From Excoecaria cochinchinensis (taxonomy: Eukaryota; Streptophyta; Magnoliopsida; Malpighiales; Euphorbiaceae): 64,000 nucleotides of DNA. The notes beneath the pieces were generated by a model, which did no database searches, had not been told where the DNA came from, and saw only the letters and a program-made list of their open reading frames with translations. Position numbers and translations under genes: made by a program. The stretch spans positions 7,829,501-7,893,500 of the forward strand of contig CANTUQ010000070.1 in the NCBI GenBank assembly GCA_947683425.1. The letters are read 5' to 3'. Shown here in pieces: positions 8,989-21,505 of this stretch (its first letter is position 1; the number at the start of each line of letters is the position of its first letter).

Positions 8989-11897
8989 TGTAGACACCGG
9001 GTCCCGAGGCGGTCCAAGATCAGGATTACCCAATGATGAAATAGAAGACCGATTTTCGGCAAGAAAGGTGTGAATCGATCGTTCCCTTGTCAAAAGTGTG
9101 TTTTTTTGAAAAATAATTTTAAAATATATATTTTAGAGATTAAAAATTAAAATGGAGTAAAGTAAAATAAAAATATTAATTTTGTGTCAAAAATAAAAAT
9201 AATAGAAAAAAAAAAAAAATAGTCGCGAAGGCCGCCTGCGGCAGCGCGGCAGGCCGCCCAGCGCCCAGGCCCCCTGCGCGCGAGGCGAGGGGCCTCGCGC
9301 GCAGCCCCTGCGCGCGAGGCGGGGGGCGCCGCGCGCCCCCCCTGCGCGCGAGGCAGGGGGCCTCGCGCGCACCCCCCTGCGCGCGAGGCAGCTGCCTCGC
9401 GTGACCCTCCTGCGCGCAGCAGCCTGCCGCGCGCGGTGCAAGGGCACCACGCGCAGGCTGCCGCGCGCCCTTGCCCCCCTCCGCGCGACCTGTCTCGCCT
9501 GTCCGTCTTTTCCGCTGTTTTCAGTCTGAATTCTTCTCAGTCTGATTTTCCGTTGTTTCACCATTTTATGCTACCTTGGACTAACCAAAAATAAGGGTTT
9601 TTTGCCCCTTGCCATTTTTGGCCAAGGCAAAAGTTAAATGAAGATTTTGGCCCTCATTTTTGGGAGGACGAGAGATATTTGAAAAAAAAATCTCTTTGGC
9701 TTTCTTTGGTCTTGGCTACTCTCCAGGAAGCTATTCTTTTTCTTAAAAATTCTTCAAAAATCTTCAAGCCTTAGTCTCACATTTTAGTTTTTTTTTGCTA
9801 CTAAAAACCTTTGATCTTGGGTTGATTTGAGCAAGAAAAATCAATTTTCTTGGCTTTCTCATCCCACAAAAAACATTTTTCTCAAATTAATTCGTTTAGA
9901 ACACAGATTTTGATATCTTCTCTAAATATTTATCACTAAAATTGACAAGAGGAGCGGATCGGGACGCCGCATTTCCGATCTAAAAATTCTGAGGGTAAAC
10001 ATTCTTGGACTTATTCTCTTTTATTTCTCTTGTACATTATTTATTGTTGTTAAAATTATTTTTGTTACTATTATCATGTCTATTATTTTTATCATTTACT
10101 TTTAGCATTTTAATGTGTTAATATACTTCTTATTATTATTATTATTACTATTATTTTTACTATGCCATTGCCTCATTTGCATTAGTGTATATATTGTTGT
10201 TGTTTGCATTCTCACCATCCTATTATCACTAATAATGTATTATTGGTTTGTTTTAATTTGATTTTTATGTCCATCCACTGTTATTATTATTATCACAATT
10301 AGTGTTATGTTGTTTGACATTAGACTCCTATACTTTAATTTTTATTCCTTAACTTCCACCATTTTTTATTCTTCAAGTTGGTTTCCATTTTCCATTGTTT
10401 TGTTTTAGTTCTTCTTTAACTTGCTATTTTATTCTATTTTAGATTTTAGCTTAATCATTTTTAATATTTGCATATTAATATATTTTCAAAGTTTATTACT
10501 ATTATTATTACTTCATTAATCTCTTAGTATTTGTTGCTATCTTTTATTATTATGATTATTATCATTATTATTATTAATTGATTAATTAGTTAGCATTATT
10601 ATCATTTGATATTCCGCATTATTTTATTATTATTGTTATTACATGGTTTTATTATGATTATTATGTCTACTATTCATCCTATTTATTGTTGCATTGTTAT
10701 TTACTGTCGATAATTTGATTTATTTTGTTGCATTGCTATCATTGTTATCATCATTATATTTATTATTTGTTTGATTAATTCACCTTTGAATATTTCCTAA
10801 TATTTTTTTATGTTAATTTTTGTATGAGTTTAACTTGAGTCGGGTTATGTGAGTATCCCCGCGGCTCCCTGGATGGGTCGCAACGCGCGGAGGGTCACAT
10901 CGGTTCGGTGAGATCTCTCTAATTCTCTATCTTTTGGTTGTGTTTATTTGTAAATATTTGTCTTGTTTATGCGCGCGTGCGATAAAAAGTCACAAAAATA
11001 CTTTTATAATTAAATTAGAGTTTTCACTAATAAAATCGGGACCAATGTCCCTTATTTTAGCCCGACAATAAAAATGTCACAATTAAAACGAAGAGTCAAC
11101 TTTTCTACAAAAATGGGATCACTCATCCCGGTTTTTCTAATTCAAGCAATCAAAAATGACTTTTCGAACCCTCTTCAAATTAATACGAAGGAACCAATGT
11201 TCCTAAATTTCGAACAAGTGCGAAGGAACCAACGCTCCTTAAATAATGCCCCGATTTATGTATGCTCTTTTACTTTAATCTTGGGTGAGTGTTTTAAATT
11301 CAAGTTCATTTCTTTTGGGGCCCTTGTAATTAATTTTGGGGCAATTTTATTTATCTTTTGGGGATTGTATTCCGTCCCACTTACATCTTTGATCTCCTTT
11401 TATTGGGGTTGTATTATGCCCCTATTTTTTATTGTAATTGCGTGCTTGCGTGTTTACCGCTTTCATTTATTGCTTTCTTTATTTATTTACTTATCGCTTT
11501 CGTTTACTTCCTTTACGTGCTTGAAATGCGCTTTTATTTTAATGCATCGCTCGTATGAGATGAGAGATATAATTTTAAGAATTTAAAAACCCATTTATAA
11601 TTAACCAAAGCATAAATAAGAGGGAAGTTTCGGACACCATATCTCTGGTTTAGACCGTTAGAGGTGAGAAACCCTTTCCCAATTCCTTGCAAATTGGGTG
11701 GCGACTCCAAATACCTTAAAGGTGCCTTTAGGCGTCAATAGGCTAGGTTATTCTCCCCAATGTTCTATTGGGAGAGATACACCGATGATGTCTCATGGCG
11801 CCCATGATCAAAAGACGCGAACCTTCATACCTCGAATCCTAAAGCGGATTCAAAGCGAGGGCCCTTGCTGGGTTTGCCGGGTTCGGCGCGCGTCACA
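8989..11897 (+). repeat. 3' LTR of the Tat-lineage element (2909 bp)
   Basis: Starts TGTAGACACCGGGTCCCGAG and ends GTCACA. The last 1885 bases are the counterpart of 1-1885. The first kilobase contains a very GC-rich block (9222-9495). The end is fixed by divergence from the 5' copy: PBS sequence follows at 1887, unrelated sequence at 11898. Confidence 0.95.
9222..9495. repeat. CpG-dense short-repeat block in the LTR
   Basis: Strongly G+C-rich in an AT-rich LTR. CCTGCGCGCGAGGC recurs at least four times at roughly 33-38 base spacing (near 9268-9400), interleaved with inverted forms such as GCCTCGCGCGCA. The inverted copies could form stable hairpins. It sits in the expected U3 region. The minus-strand frame across it is low complexity and not a credible gene. 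Confidence 0.85.
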
Positions 11898-12370
11898 GCC
11901 GGCCCCCTTTAATTTTCTTCATCTTCTTCTTTTTATACACCCTCAAATTTAGGGTTAAGGGTACAATGGTCACTTCCTACTTAATTCCCTCATTTTCTCC
12001 TTTTCTTAATTTTAATTAATTTAATTCTAATAACACACATACATACTAATTTAATCAAACATCATACATATTAATTAAACATTACACACATTAATTAATC
12101 TACTTAATATATAATTTATCTAATTAATTAAACATTTTACATTTTAACTAATTAATTAACTAATTAATCTTTAATTTTACATGCATTTTAATTAATACAA
12201 TAATATTAACTAATTAACTAATTAATTAACAAACAACATCAACTAATTAAATTTTACACATACACATATTTATATATTATCACATATATTATTATTTTTT
12301 TTCGGAGGGAATTATCAAGGATCCAAAATTACCATTGCCATTAAACCCGACTCGGGACCCGGTGTCTACA
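11898..12370 (-). repeat. LTR fragment of a second, related Tat-type family
   Basis: Read on the minus strand it starts at 12370 with TGTAGACACCGGGTCCCGAG, the same first 20 bases as the 3' LTR at 8989, then diverges completely. Starting exactly at an LTR terminus and stopping exactly where the + strand element begins, it looks like the LTR into which that element inserted. The body is AT-rich with many TTAATTAA-like runs. Confidence 0.75.
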
Positions 12371-13605
12371 CCTCCATAAGTATATTTGCGATTATTTGCT
12401 ACCTAGATCAGGAAGTGCGACTTTTTTTGCTACTGTGGATGATTGTATTTTGTGGCATTTTTTAAAGGGAAAACCTATCAATCTGCCTGTCTTGTAATTT
12501 AAAAATATGTGTGACAACAAATCTAAAGCCATATTGCCATATGCTCTGTTGTTGAATGAACTATTTGTGTTTTGGAAAATTGATCTTTCGGATGAGAATG
12601 TGGAGTTGGTGAAAAAAGAGCATTTTATTTCTAAATTTTTTTTTGAGGATTCTGTGGCTAGAACTAAAGTTCTAGGCAAAAGGAAAGTAGAGCCCATTGT
12701 GCAACCTGTTGCTAAAAGAACCCGTAGTACACCTATACCAAACCTATTACAAAATCTTCCTCACTGAAAAGCTTAAAGTCTTTCCTTCTAAAATTGCCTC
12801 ATACCTAGCTAAAAACCTTTCTTTGATTATCCAAGAAGCCAAGCTTGCTGAATCTAGTAATGAACATATTAAGTCTCATTATGAAGATGATAAGGAGGAA
12901 ACACAGATTGTAGTAGAGAGTTCTGATGAGTCCTCTGTAAAAGAAGAGGAGGTCGTTAAGTTGGAAGAAGGAGAGGAAGTTAAATCTGAGGAAGAGGGAC
13001 GTGTTGCCAGTGACTCGGATCAGCTTGTTGCTTTTGATGAGTCTAAAAAATCACAAGACTCTTCTGAAGCTAAATTGATAGAATCTGGTAAGGAGGAATC
13101 TAGTTCAGAAGCTGCAGCAGAAACTGAAAGTGAGTCTAGTGAGTCAAGTGCAACAGAACAGAAAAATGGCTCTAGCAAAGGTAGTGAATCTGGAACTGAA
13201 ATAGAATCAAAGGCAGCACATGGAATAGACCATCCTCCGGACACTGAGGCATAGGAACTGGCCTCTGCATCTAAACAGCTTGTTGCTCTCAAAAATCAGT
13301 CGAAGCCTCTTGATCTACCTCTAGTGGCAGAAGTCCCCTTTGCTGGTCAACCAGTTTCCTCATCTGTTGCACCTCAGAAGCCTTCTTCTGCTGATCCTAC
13401 TGGTGAGTCTTCTCTTTTTGATTTGGAAGTTGAGTTGGTAACTCTGAATGAGGAGTTGGCGTCCTCTCTTGGTCAGCTCCAAAAGTTTCTTGCTGACATT
13501 GCAACCACTCAACAAAAAATTGCTACAATCTTGCGTCGAGGACTTGCCTCCAGAACCACCAGTCAGCCCCTTTCTACCTACACTTTTATTCATCCCCTTT
13601 TCTGA
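12371..13605 (+). pseudogene. env-like / plant transposon protein ORF of a SIRE-type copia element, broken
   Basis: Begins in mid-gene with a frame reading YLLPRSGSATFF, LWHFLKGKPINLP, a stop near 12494, then ILPYALLLNELF. This is the conserved pattern of the plant retrotransposon envelope-like or 'putative plant transposon protein' family found downstream of pol in SIRE/Maximus copia elements. The frame shifts around 12760 into a Ser/Glu-rich acidic region (12840-13250), meets TAG at 13252-13254, and continues to 13605 as a coiled-coil-like C-terminus (LVTLNEELASSLGQLQKFLA). The 5' part of the element is absent. The family call rests on motif resemblance. Confidence 0.65.
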
Positions 13606-14109
13606 TAATTATTTTTGTTGATTAGCAAAACCTTTATTTTTGCTTAATTTCTTTTGCTGCACTATTTTTGTTGGATCTCTCTTTTTGACTGATGACAAAA
13701 AGAGGGAGAATTATGTGATGATCCTTATAACCTAATTATGTTTTTATGTGGATGTTATTTACTGTTAGGTGGATGTTATATGCTGTTAGGTGGATGTTAT
13801 GAAAATTCTTATAATTATGATTATCTGATATTATTGATTTGATCTTGTCAATAGGATATGTTACATTGCTTATAGAATTGCCATATTATTGACAGTTCTG
13901 TTGAACTGATATATTGTTACTAAACTGCTTTTATTGCTAACAATTCTGTTTTGAATCTTAGTAAATAATTTTTTACTTATGCAAATTTACAGGGATTATA
14001 ATTGTATATATCCCCCTGGCATATAGTAAGGGGGAGCACACTTACACTAACCAAGATAGACTTTTAGCCAAGTTTATCGAGATTTTGTCATCGTCAAAAA
14101 GGGGGAGAT
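13606..14109 (+). other. 3' UTR of the SIRE-type element with two polypurine tracts
   Basis: A first purine tract, GACAAAAAGAGGGAGAA, lies near 13693. A second, CAAAAAGGGGGAGAT (14095-14109), lies directly against the LTR start. Duplicate tracts of this form are typical of SIRE/Maximus elements. Confidence 0.65.
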
Positions 14110-15465
14110 TGTTGGCTCAAGGCTACATCTCAATTTTGATGATAATCAAACTTTGTATAAACTTTACATAAATTCTATTTATTTGCTTTTGTTTCAGCTT
14201 GTTATCCTCTAAGTTGTGCAAGAACCAAGTCAAGTATGCAAGCCAAATGCATGAAGGACTTAAAGTTGTTAAGCTCTATTAAAAGTTAGGGTATTAATTT
14301 TGTAAAATCTTTTGATAAGCTTTATATACATGTTCATGTATCTTAAAAGTCATTCCTTACATAAAAATAATTTTCACATGCATTACAATGGTGTTCTGTT
14401 GCAAACAGAAAAAATATTCTGTTGAAAGTAAAAAAGTTGTTTTACCATAAACAGAAAAAAATACTTTAAAAAGGTTTTCTAAAATGTTTTTCTGAAAAGT
14501 GTCAAATATTCCTTTAGAATATCTGTTAAAATGTACTTTGAAAAGATAAGTAGAAAGGTTTCTAGAAAATGTTTTGGAAAAGTCTTCTGTTCTATTGCAG
14601 CAGAACAGTTAGACAGAATAGCAGACTTGTCTTCACTAAAAGACAAAATAATGGCTAGTTTTTCAAAATTAACCAGTCTGTCATCCTTCTAACGGCTATA
14701 TTATGATATCTAACGGCTATAATGAGTTTTTGGCTATAAATTGAAGTTGTTTTTGGTTTCAAAGAGGTTAGAGAAGTTGGAAAACATTTATATCTCTTGA
14801 GATTCAAACTTTCATCTTATTCAAACTATTTTTCACATCTTGCACTTCATTTATTATCATTCTCCTCAACTATATTATAGTATTTCTGTTGTAATTCTTG
14901 TGTGAGGTATCTTTATAAAAAATTGTGAGAAAGGGTTGGCTAGAACCTTAGAAATTCTAATAAGTGTTTAAATCTTTTACTTAGAAAAAAGATTGTGGGT
15001 AGAAAATATACTAGGTTTGTATATTGGCTTTAACTCTTGCCCATTGAAAATAGTTGTTAGTGGAGAGATAAGCTCAAGACGGTGTCTTGCGAAGTGGATG
15101 TAGGCAGTTATGCTGAACCACTATAAATCATTTGTGTTGATCTATTTCTTCTCCCCTCTTTTCTATTCTGTTTCTAAAAGATTTCAACTATTTGTTCTTG
15201 CTAAATTTTGTGTTAATTCAAAAGAAATCTTTAAAACCATTTCTGTTAACTAATAGTGATTTACTGCAAGATTTAAATCTGTTTTGCAAAGTTTTTATTG
15301 CACATTCTGTTGTTCATCAATTTCTACATTCATCCATTGCATATCCATCTGTTCTGCTCAAACTAAAAAACTCCATTAGAACACTTCTGTTCTGTTCCGC
15401 CAGAAATTGAGCGAATATTTTTAAAACACTCAATTCACCCCCCCTGTGTGTCATCGGGACCAACA
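14110..15465 (+). repeat. 3' LTR of the SIRE-type copia element (1356 bp)
   Basis: Starts TGTTGGCTCAAGG right after the polypurine tract and ends ..ATCGGGACCAACA, giving matched TGTTGG/CCAACA termini. The C-rich ATTCACCCCCCC before the end is a usual SIRE signature. A related LTR lies in reverse at 44521. Confidence 0.85.
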
Positions 15466-17022
15466 CCCTTAGAGACACTAACTTATATTTTTAAACAATA
15501 TTTCATATAATTAAATTCATCTAATAAGTTATGTTTTAAATCTTTATTGAACATTCTTTTTTATTTTAAACTAATTGAACTACACGTATATAAGTGGAGT
15601 TTTAAAAATGCTAAAGAAATTAGATTCTAATTTTAGTTAAATATTTGTTAGCAAATGACTTTTTGACTTGAATAAGAATTGAATTCTATTTGAGTTTTAA
15701 TTAAATATTTTTAATTAATTATTTGTCTAATTTTCAATTTACTTTTATTATAATTATATTTTTTGAACGGATTTGGCGAATTTAAGTCGGATTATTAGCC
15801 GGTCGGGTATTTTCAATTACGGATTATTATTGAATCACTATTTACGAGTCTTTATTAGGTCGGGTCATTTTAAATTATGAGACGGACTGGGTTGGTTGTC
15901 AAATTAATTTTATTTTATTTTTTTGTTGACTAAGATAACATTATTTTTGGGTTATTATTGGATAAAGTATAATGAATGTCGCAATGTTTTTTAAATCACA
16001 TTTTTATCTCTTGATGTGAAATAGCAATTTCAAAATATGCTATTTTTCGTACTAATTTAATTTAAAAAATTAAAGATAAAAGATATATTTTTTTAATAAA
16101 ATATATAGTTTTTTTTTTTTATTTGTAAATTATACTCTACTTTTATACTTTTACGCTTTATCTAATAACAAGTGGAGAGTAAATGCCAATAGCAACTTAA
16201 AATTTTTAATATTAGTGTACTTCATAAATATTATACTATATGATTTTTAAAATATTATTATAATAGATATTGTTAGTAAATAAATATTTAAATTACATTT
16301 TGATTATAATTATTTATTCATTACATATGCATAATGGACACTCTATTGTTATTTTCATTATGAATATATTCAATTCTTGCAAATAATTATGAATATTTTA
16401 TTTTTTAATGGATATTATATTTGATTTATATTTTCTATTTTTATATATTTTTAACCATTAAAAATAAATTTACAATTTATATAATTTACGAAATTTATAC
16501 GTTAAAATTTTTAATGGTTAACCAATAAATCGATTCCAAAAATCGATTAAAAATTAAAACGATATAACGGTTGATCGAAATTAATAAAATTATTAATAGA
16601 CCAATTTAAAAGTAATGCAGTATTTTAGAAAGGAATAAGAAGATTGAATAACATTATTCATGAATTGATATATGAAATTTGCATGCATTTAAACCGTTTA
16701 ATTAGATGGATATTACATACCGACTATTTATATTTGCATGCCTTACACGTGCAGACGTATTAAATTACAACTCTTCTCATATTCATCACACGTGTTAAAA
16801 AAAACAAAAAAAAGCAAGCTGTTTTAGCTTCGTCATGAATTTGAGTAGGCCCGGACAGTAAAATGGCATTCTTGATAATAAGTGGCAAATTTGAAGGCTA
16901 CTGTGGGAATCAGGTTAATTTGTAAAGGCGAATTGTGATTATATTTGCCACTGGCTGAGCTGTAAGGTCAATATTATTGCAGAAATCTAGTTTGGTTTCT
17001 CTTATTTATTCTGAATATGGAC
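15466..17022. other. AT-rich intergenic spacer
   Basis: About 1.5 kb with no recognisable gene or RNA. Confidence 0.5.
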
Positions 17023-17367
17023 TAGGGATGCTCACGGGGCGGGGCGGGGGCGGGGAGTGGCTCCCCCGTCCCCGCCCCGCGTAGGGGCGGGGATTCCCCG
17101 TCCCCGCCCCCGCTGGGGACGCGGGGGGAAAATCCCTCCGTCCCCGCCCCCGCGGGGATCCCCGTTCCCCGCGGGGATTTCCGTCCCCGTAAAAAAAATT
17201 TAATTTTAATAAAAAAAATTAATTTGATGGACATTTTTGATCCAAATTAAAAATATTTTATAAAATTTAATAATTTAAAATTAAAAATATTTCATATAAT
17301 TTAAATATAAATATTTTATACAATTAAAATATAAATATTTATAAATATTTCATACAATTTATACATT

Positions 17368-17413
<46 letters not shown>

Positions 17414-17576
17414 TTTCGGGGCGGGGACCCCTTTCCTCGTCCCCGCCCCGAATTCAAGGGCGGGAATTTTTTCCCCCCATCCCCGCCCCCGCGGGGGAAA
17501 AATTCGGGAATTCCCCGCCCCGTTCGGGTCGGGTCCCCGCGGAGGACGGGGAATCCCCGCCCCGTGAGCATCCCTA
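17023..17576. mobile_element. GC-rich hAT-type MITE
   Basis: Starts TAGGGATGCTCACGGGGC and ends with its inverse, GCCCCGTGAGCATCCCTA. The flanks ATATGGAC (17015-17022) and ATATTGAC (17577-17584) form an 8-bp target duplication with one mismatch, the size expected for hAT. Both arms are rich in CCCCGTCCCCGCC strings. The centre is AT-rich and holds a (TA)n run at 17372-17405. A diverged relative lies at 30847. No transposase. Confidence 0.88.
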
Positions 17577-18231
17577 ATATTGACTATGGTCCAACTAAGA
17601 CTTTTATTTTTTATTTTTTTCTATAATGTTGTAGGATTTCGCCAGTTACAATTTTCAAAAAAAAAAAAAAAAAGCTTATCCTTAATTAAATTTTAAAAGA
17701 CATAAAGAACAATTATCCAAATAATTTAAAAAAATATTTATATTTAGTCAAAATGAAATATTTAACACATTTTTAAATGTTAAAATAAACGTGTCCTTTT
17801 ATATTTAACACATTATATTTATATTTAAACTTTTACAAATTATATATACTTCTCTATCAAAACTTAATTTTCATTTTCAATCAATCTTTTGCTTTTTTTA
17901 TAGATTACTTCCGAAATTCAAATACTCCTCATTTACTATCGTAGGTATGCCCCAAAGTCAATTTTGGCTTTTAACTACTTAAACGTACCTAACAATTAAC
18001 TTAATTATTTCAATTTACTGAAAAATTTCGAATTTAAATTTTATTTTTTATTTTTTATAAATTGTAAATTCAAGGATTTAAGAATACATTTTGCCTTTTA
18101 TAAACTGTAAGAATAAGTTTATAAACCGAAATAGCATGGATGATTCGAGTTTAAAATTTTATTGAATACAAACCAACGGTTTATGACTAGAACCGGTGGT
18201 TCATGAACTACCATAAAGTTCATGAACTACA
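17577..18231. other. AT-rich intergenic spacer
   Basis: No gene seen. It ends where homology to 29384 onward begins. Confidence 0.5.
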
Positions 18232-18431
18232 ATAAAAATTAATATCTGTATGCAAGAGGGATGACAAAATTATTACCATAATTAAAGTTCTAATATATAT
18301 TTATTATAATAAGGAATTAACATATCATCATAGTCTATGATAATATATATATGATAAAGAGTAAATTACTATAAAATTAAAAATTATCTTTTTATTTAAT
18401 GACTGTAAAATAATATTTAAGTTGAAAATAC

Positions 18432-19131
18432 TAGCCTTGTGCATCGGTCGGGCTCGGGTCAACCCGACCCAAACCCGAATAACCCGAAACCCGAATCTGC
18501 AAGAAATTTAACACCCGAACCGACCCTAACTATTTGTAGGGTCTCAAACCGAATAACCCGAAATATTTCGGGCCCCAAACCAAATAACCCTAATTACCCG
18601 AATGCTATTTTATTTTTTTAATTAAATCTAATTAAACAATATTAGGAAAACTATTAAATACATAATTAACATATTGAATATCTAATTAACATAGTCACTA
18701 TATAACATGAAAAATACATAATTAAATACCTAATTAACATATAACATAATATAACATGAAAAATACATAATTAAATACCTAATTAACATATAACTACCTA
18801 ATTAACATATAACATAATATAACATGAAAAATATATAATTAAATACCTAATTAACATATAACTACCTAATTAACATATAACATAGTAACCATATAATATG
18901 AAAAATACCTAATTAACATGGTCTTAAAATGTCCAAATATTACAACAAATTAATAACCCAAATATTACAACAAATTCGGTTCGGTTCGGGTTGTTCGGTT
19001 TTATATTGATTTTCACCGACCCGCCCCGAACCCGAAATTTTACAAATCCTCACACCCGAACCGAACCGAATTATCCGAATAACCCTGCTCGAATTTATAT
19101 TTCGGGTCGGTTCGGTTTTTGCACACCCCTA
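18432..19131. mobile_element. hAT-type non-autonomous element with perfect 8-bp TSD
   Basis: Left end TAGCCTTGTGCATCGGTCGG, right end reading inward CTAGGGGTGTGCAAAAACCG, with CCCGAA/TTCGGG-rich subterminal regions. GAAAATAC flanks it on both sides (18424-18431 and 19132-19139). Copy B of the duplication lacks it (TTGATACAATT near 29555). The centre consists of repeated AT-rich units (ACCTAATTAACATATAAC) with no transposase. Confidence 0.93.
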
Positions 19132-19903
19132 GAAAATACAATTAACTTTATTTTTTATTTTTATATATTTTTTTTCAGATGATGTACTCAATTTAAATTA
19201 ATATTACTCGACGAGAGTAAAAAAGTTAATTAAGGAATATCAAAATTTATTTTCTAGTAATAATAATATCCCAAAGTAGCTTTTATAAGAAAATAGAGCT
19301 GATGGAATCCATTGTTAAAATGAAAGGAAGCAAACTATGACAGGTGGGTTTAATCCGTTATTCATGTTTTCGTTAATGCAAGACTTTTCAATTATATGCT
19401 GCCGAACTTAGGTAAGGACTTGGAAAATAAAAACATAGATATCCATTTTGATTGAAATAAATAAATAATACTCCCCTCTCTTCGCTTCTATAATTTGTAT
19501 CCACATTTCCTTTTTAATTTGTTACTTTTTTTTTTTTACATTATAATTAATCTATAAATTATATATTATATTTTTATTTGATGTTATTTTATTAAGTGAA
19601 ATTTAAATTTTTCATATTATGTTATTAACCATTATATTTATAATTTCAATAATATTTAATCATTAATTTTATATTACTTTAAGTTTTTCCATAGCAATTT
19701 AGTACTATTTTGAAAAAGAAAAGAGAAAAACCATTTTGTGGTTTTTAAATTGGAATTTGGTAGGATTATTCAGTTGAGCTACTTACATTTTGATTTGACT
19801 TAGCTTTAAAATTTTTATTTTTATTACATGCATTAAGCTCATATTTGTTGAAAAAATAAATAAATTAACGTTTTTGGGCAAAAAAGCGTGAAATAAATCA
19901 TTA

Positions 19904-20170
19904 CTCCCTCCATTCTTTTATAATTGTCACTTTTGTTATTTTCATTAAAATTAAGAAATATTAATTAGTCTTGAATTTAGAAAAAAATTGAGTGATTCAA
20001 TGTATATTGAGTGATTTAATGTAAAAAAATGAATATAATTGGTCAATTTTTATTGAAAATGAAAATTAAATTGGAAAGAGAAAATTAAATTGCATTGAAA
20101 ATCTAAAAGTGACAGATAAATAGAATTTGGATTTTACTCAAAAGTGACAGATAATAAAGAATGGAGGGAG
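19904..20170. mobile_element. Stowaway-like MITE
   Basis: CTCCCTCCATTC at the left and GAATGGAGGGAG at the right form terminal inverted repeats, with TA duplicated on both sides (19902-19903 and 20171-20172). Copy B shows the empty site ATCATTAATACTTTTAAG near 31727. Length 267 bp, non-coding. Confidence 0.92.
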
Positions 20171-20799
20171 TAATACTTTTAAGTTTTAACAAACAGTGTT
20201 TGATATTTTGAACCTCTTTAACTTCCTATTTCGATCCATTCATTTTTTTTCCAAGGCTTCACACGGTATTCCAACATGCCAAATATATATGCTTGCTTTT
20301 TCCGTCAAATATTGGATTAATTTCACCTATTTATATAATTATTCAACATAGTTACAATAAAATTATTTGTATCAATAAAATAATATAATTATATTTTATA
20401 TTTTCTTTCTTTTTGTTACTACTTATATGATGCCTCTCCCTTTCAATTGGTAGAAGAAAAAATGAATTAAACTAAATTTTCAAATGATAATTAGAATATA
20501 AAGTTTTACCAAAAAAAAATGTGAGATACCTCTCTTTTAGTTTTGAAATGCAATGATTTGATGAGAGAAAAATAGAAAAAATATGGCTGAGCAGCGACAA
20601 GAATGCAAGAAAGTGGATGTACTGTAAGTAGTAGAACAACAGTGAATTAGGGCATGGAATGAAGAAAGATCCAGAAAGGAAATATGCAACAAATAAACAC
20701 GGTGAAAGACAATATACATTGTGTGCCACTGAATTATTATTTTTCGTTTCACTTGTTCTTTTTCCTTTTATCTTTTTCTCCTCAAAACTTAAACAATTA

Positions 20800-21105
20800 C
20801 TCGCTCCATCCCACCAAATTGTCATATTTTACACAAATCACCAATATTAATATAATAATCAATTTTGCTAATTTTATGAAAAATTATATTAAATAAGCTA
20901 AAATGTCTCCTCTTAATTTAAACTATTATAGTAAAGTGTGTAAAATAAGAAAAACATTAATTAAATTTTATTAAATGTTTTATTGACATTATGAATGATA
21001 AAGTGGAAAAACAAGTATTAAATGTTATCTTGAATTTACCAAAATTACAATTTGGTGGGAGAAAATAGTTTCCAAAAAGTGACAATTTTATGGGACGAAG
21101 GGGAG
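20800..21105. mobile_element. second Stowaway/Tc1-type MITE
   Basis: CTCGCTCCATCCCACCAAAT and the inverse-related ATGGGACGAAGGGGAG end the element, with TA on each side (20798-20799, 21106-21107). Inner inverted segments (CCACCAAATTGTCA; ATTTGGTGGGA near 21050) support it. About 1.4 kb upstream of the laccase TATA box. Confidence 0.8.
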
Positions 21106-21505
21106 TAGATATTTTTTTTTTCAATTAAATCTAATTTTATATAAAAATTGGGATTGATATATTAATAACATGGTGTATTGCTTATATATATAATTAAAGT
21201 ATTAAACTAGAATTTATAATTAAATGTGACATAAAATAAAAATTCAATTGAAAGATCGAGTCAGGAGTTTGAGTCAAGTTTCAGATATTTAATTTCGGAC
21301 GGATCTTTTAGGTTCGCATTAGATACGACCCTAAAACTTTCGAATCATTTGGATTTTCATTGAATTCGAGTTTAAATTCGGGTCACGATTTTCGGGTGAA
21401 TCAAAATTTTGTAGGTCTATTGAGGATACTATAAGATATATATGATACCCAAACCTAAAGTGGGTTTTATTCTTAGATTAATTAAAGAAAAAATTCAATA
21501 TAATC

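Larger units (their letters stand above)
1..11897 (+). mobile_element. Tat-lineage Ty3/gypsy LTR retrotransposon, coding-defective, very young
   Basis: The element runs from a truncated 5' LTR (1-1885) through a primer binding site, degraded gag, a pol remnant and a tandem-repeat 3' UTR to a full 3' LTR (8989-11897). The order RNase H end, second RNase H, integrase is diagnostic of the Tat lineage (Ogre/Retand group) of Ty3/gypsy. Protease and nearly all of the reverse transcriptase are absent. About 1024 bases of the 5' LTR lie outside the window, so the element is about 12.9 kb. The base after the 3' LTR begins a different sequence, which fixes the right boundary; the target-site duplication cannot be checked because the left flank is missing. 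Confidence 0.93.

Noticed and set aside
9187..9564. Arg/Ala-rich minus-strand frame
   Set aside because: Low-complexity translation of the CpG-rich LTR block.
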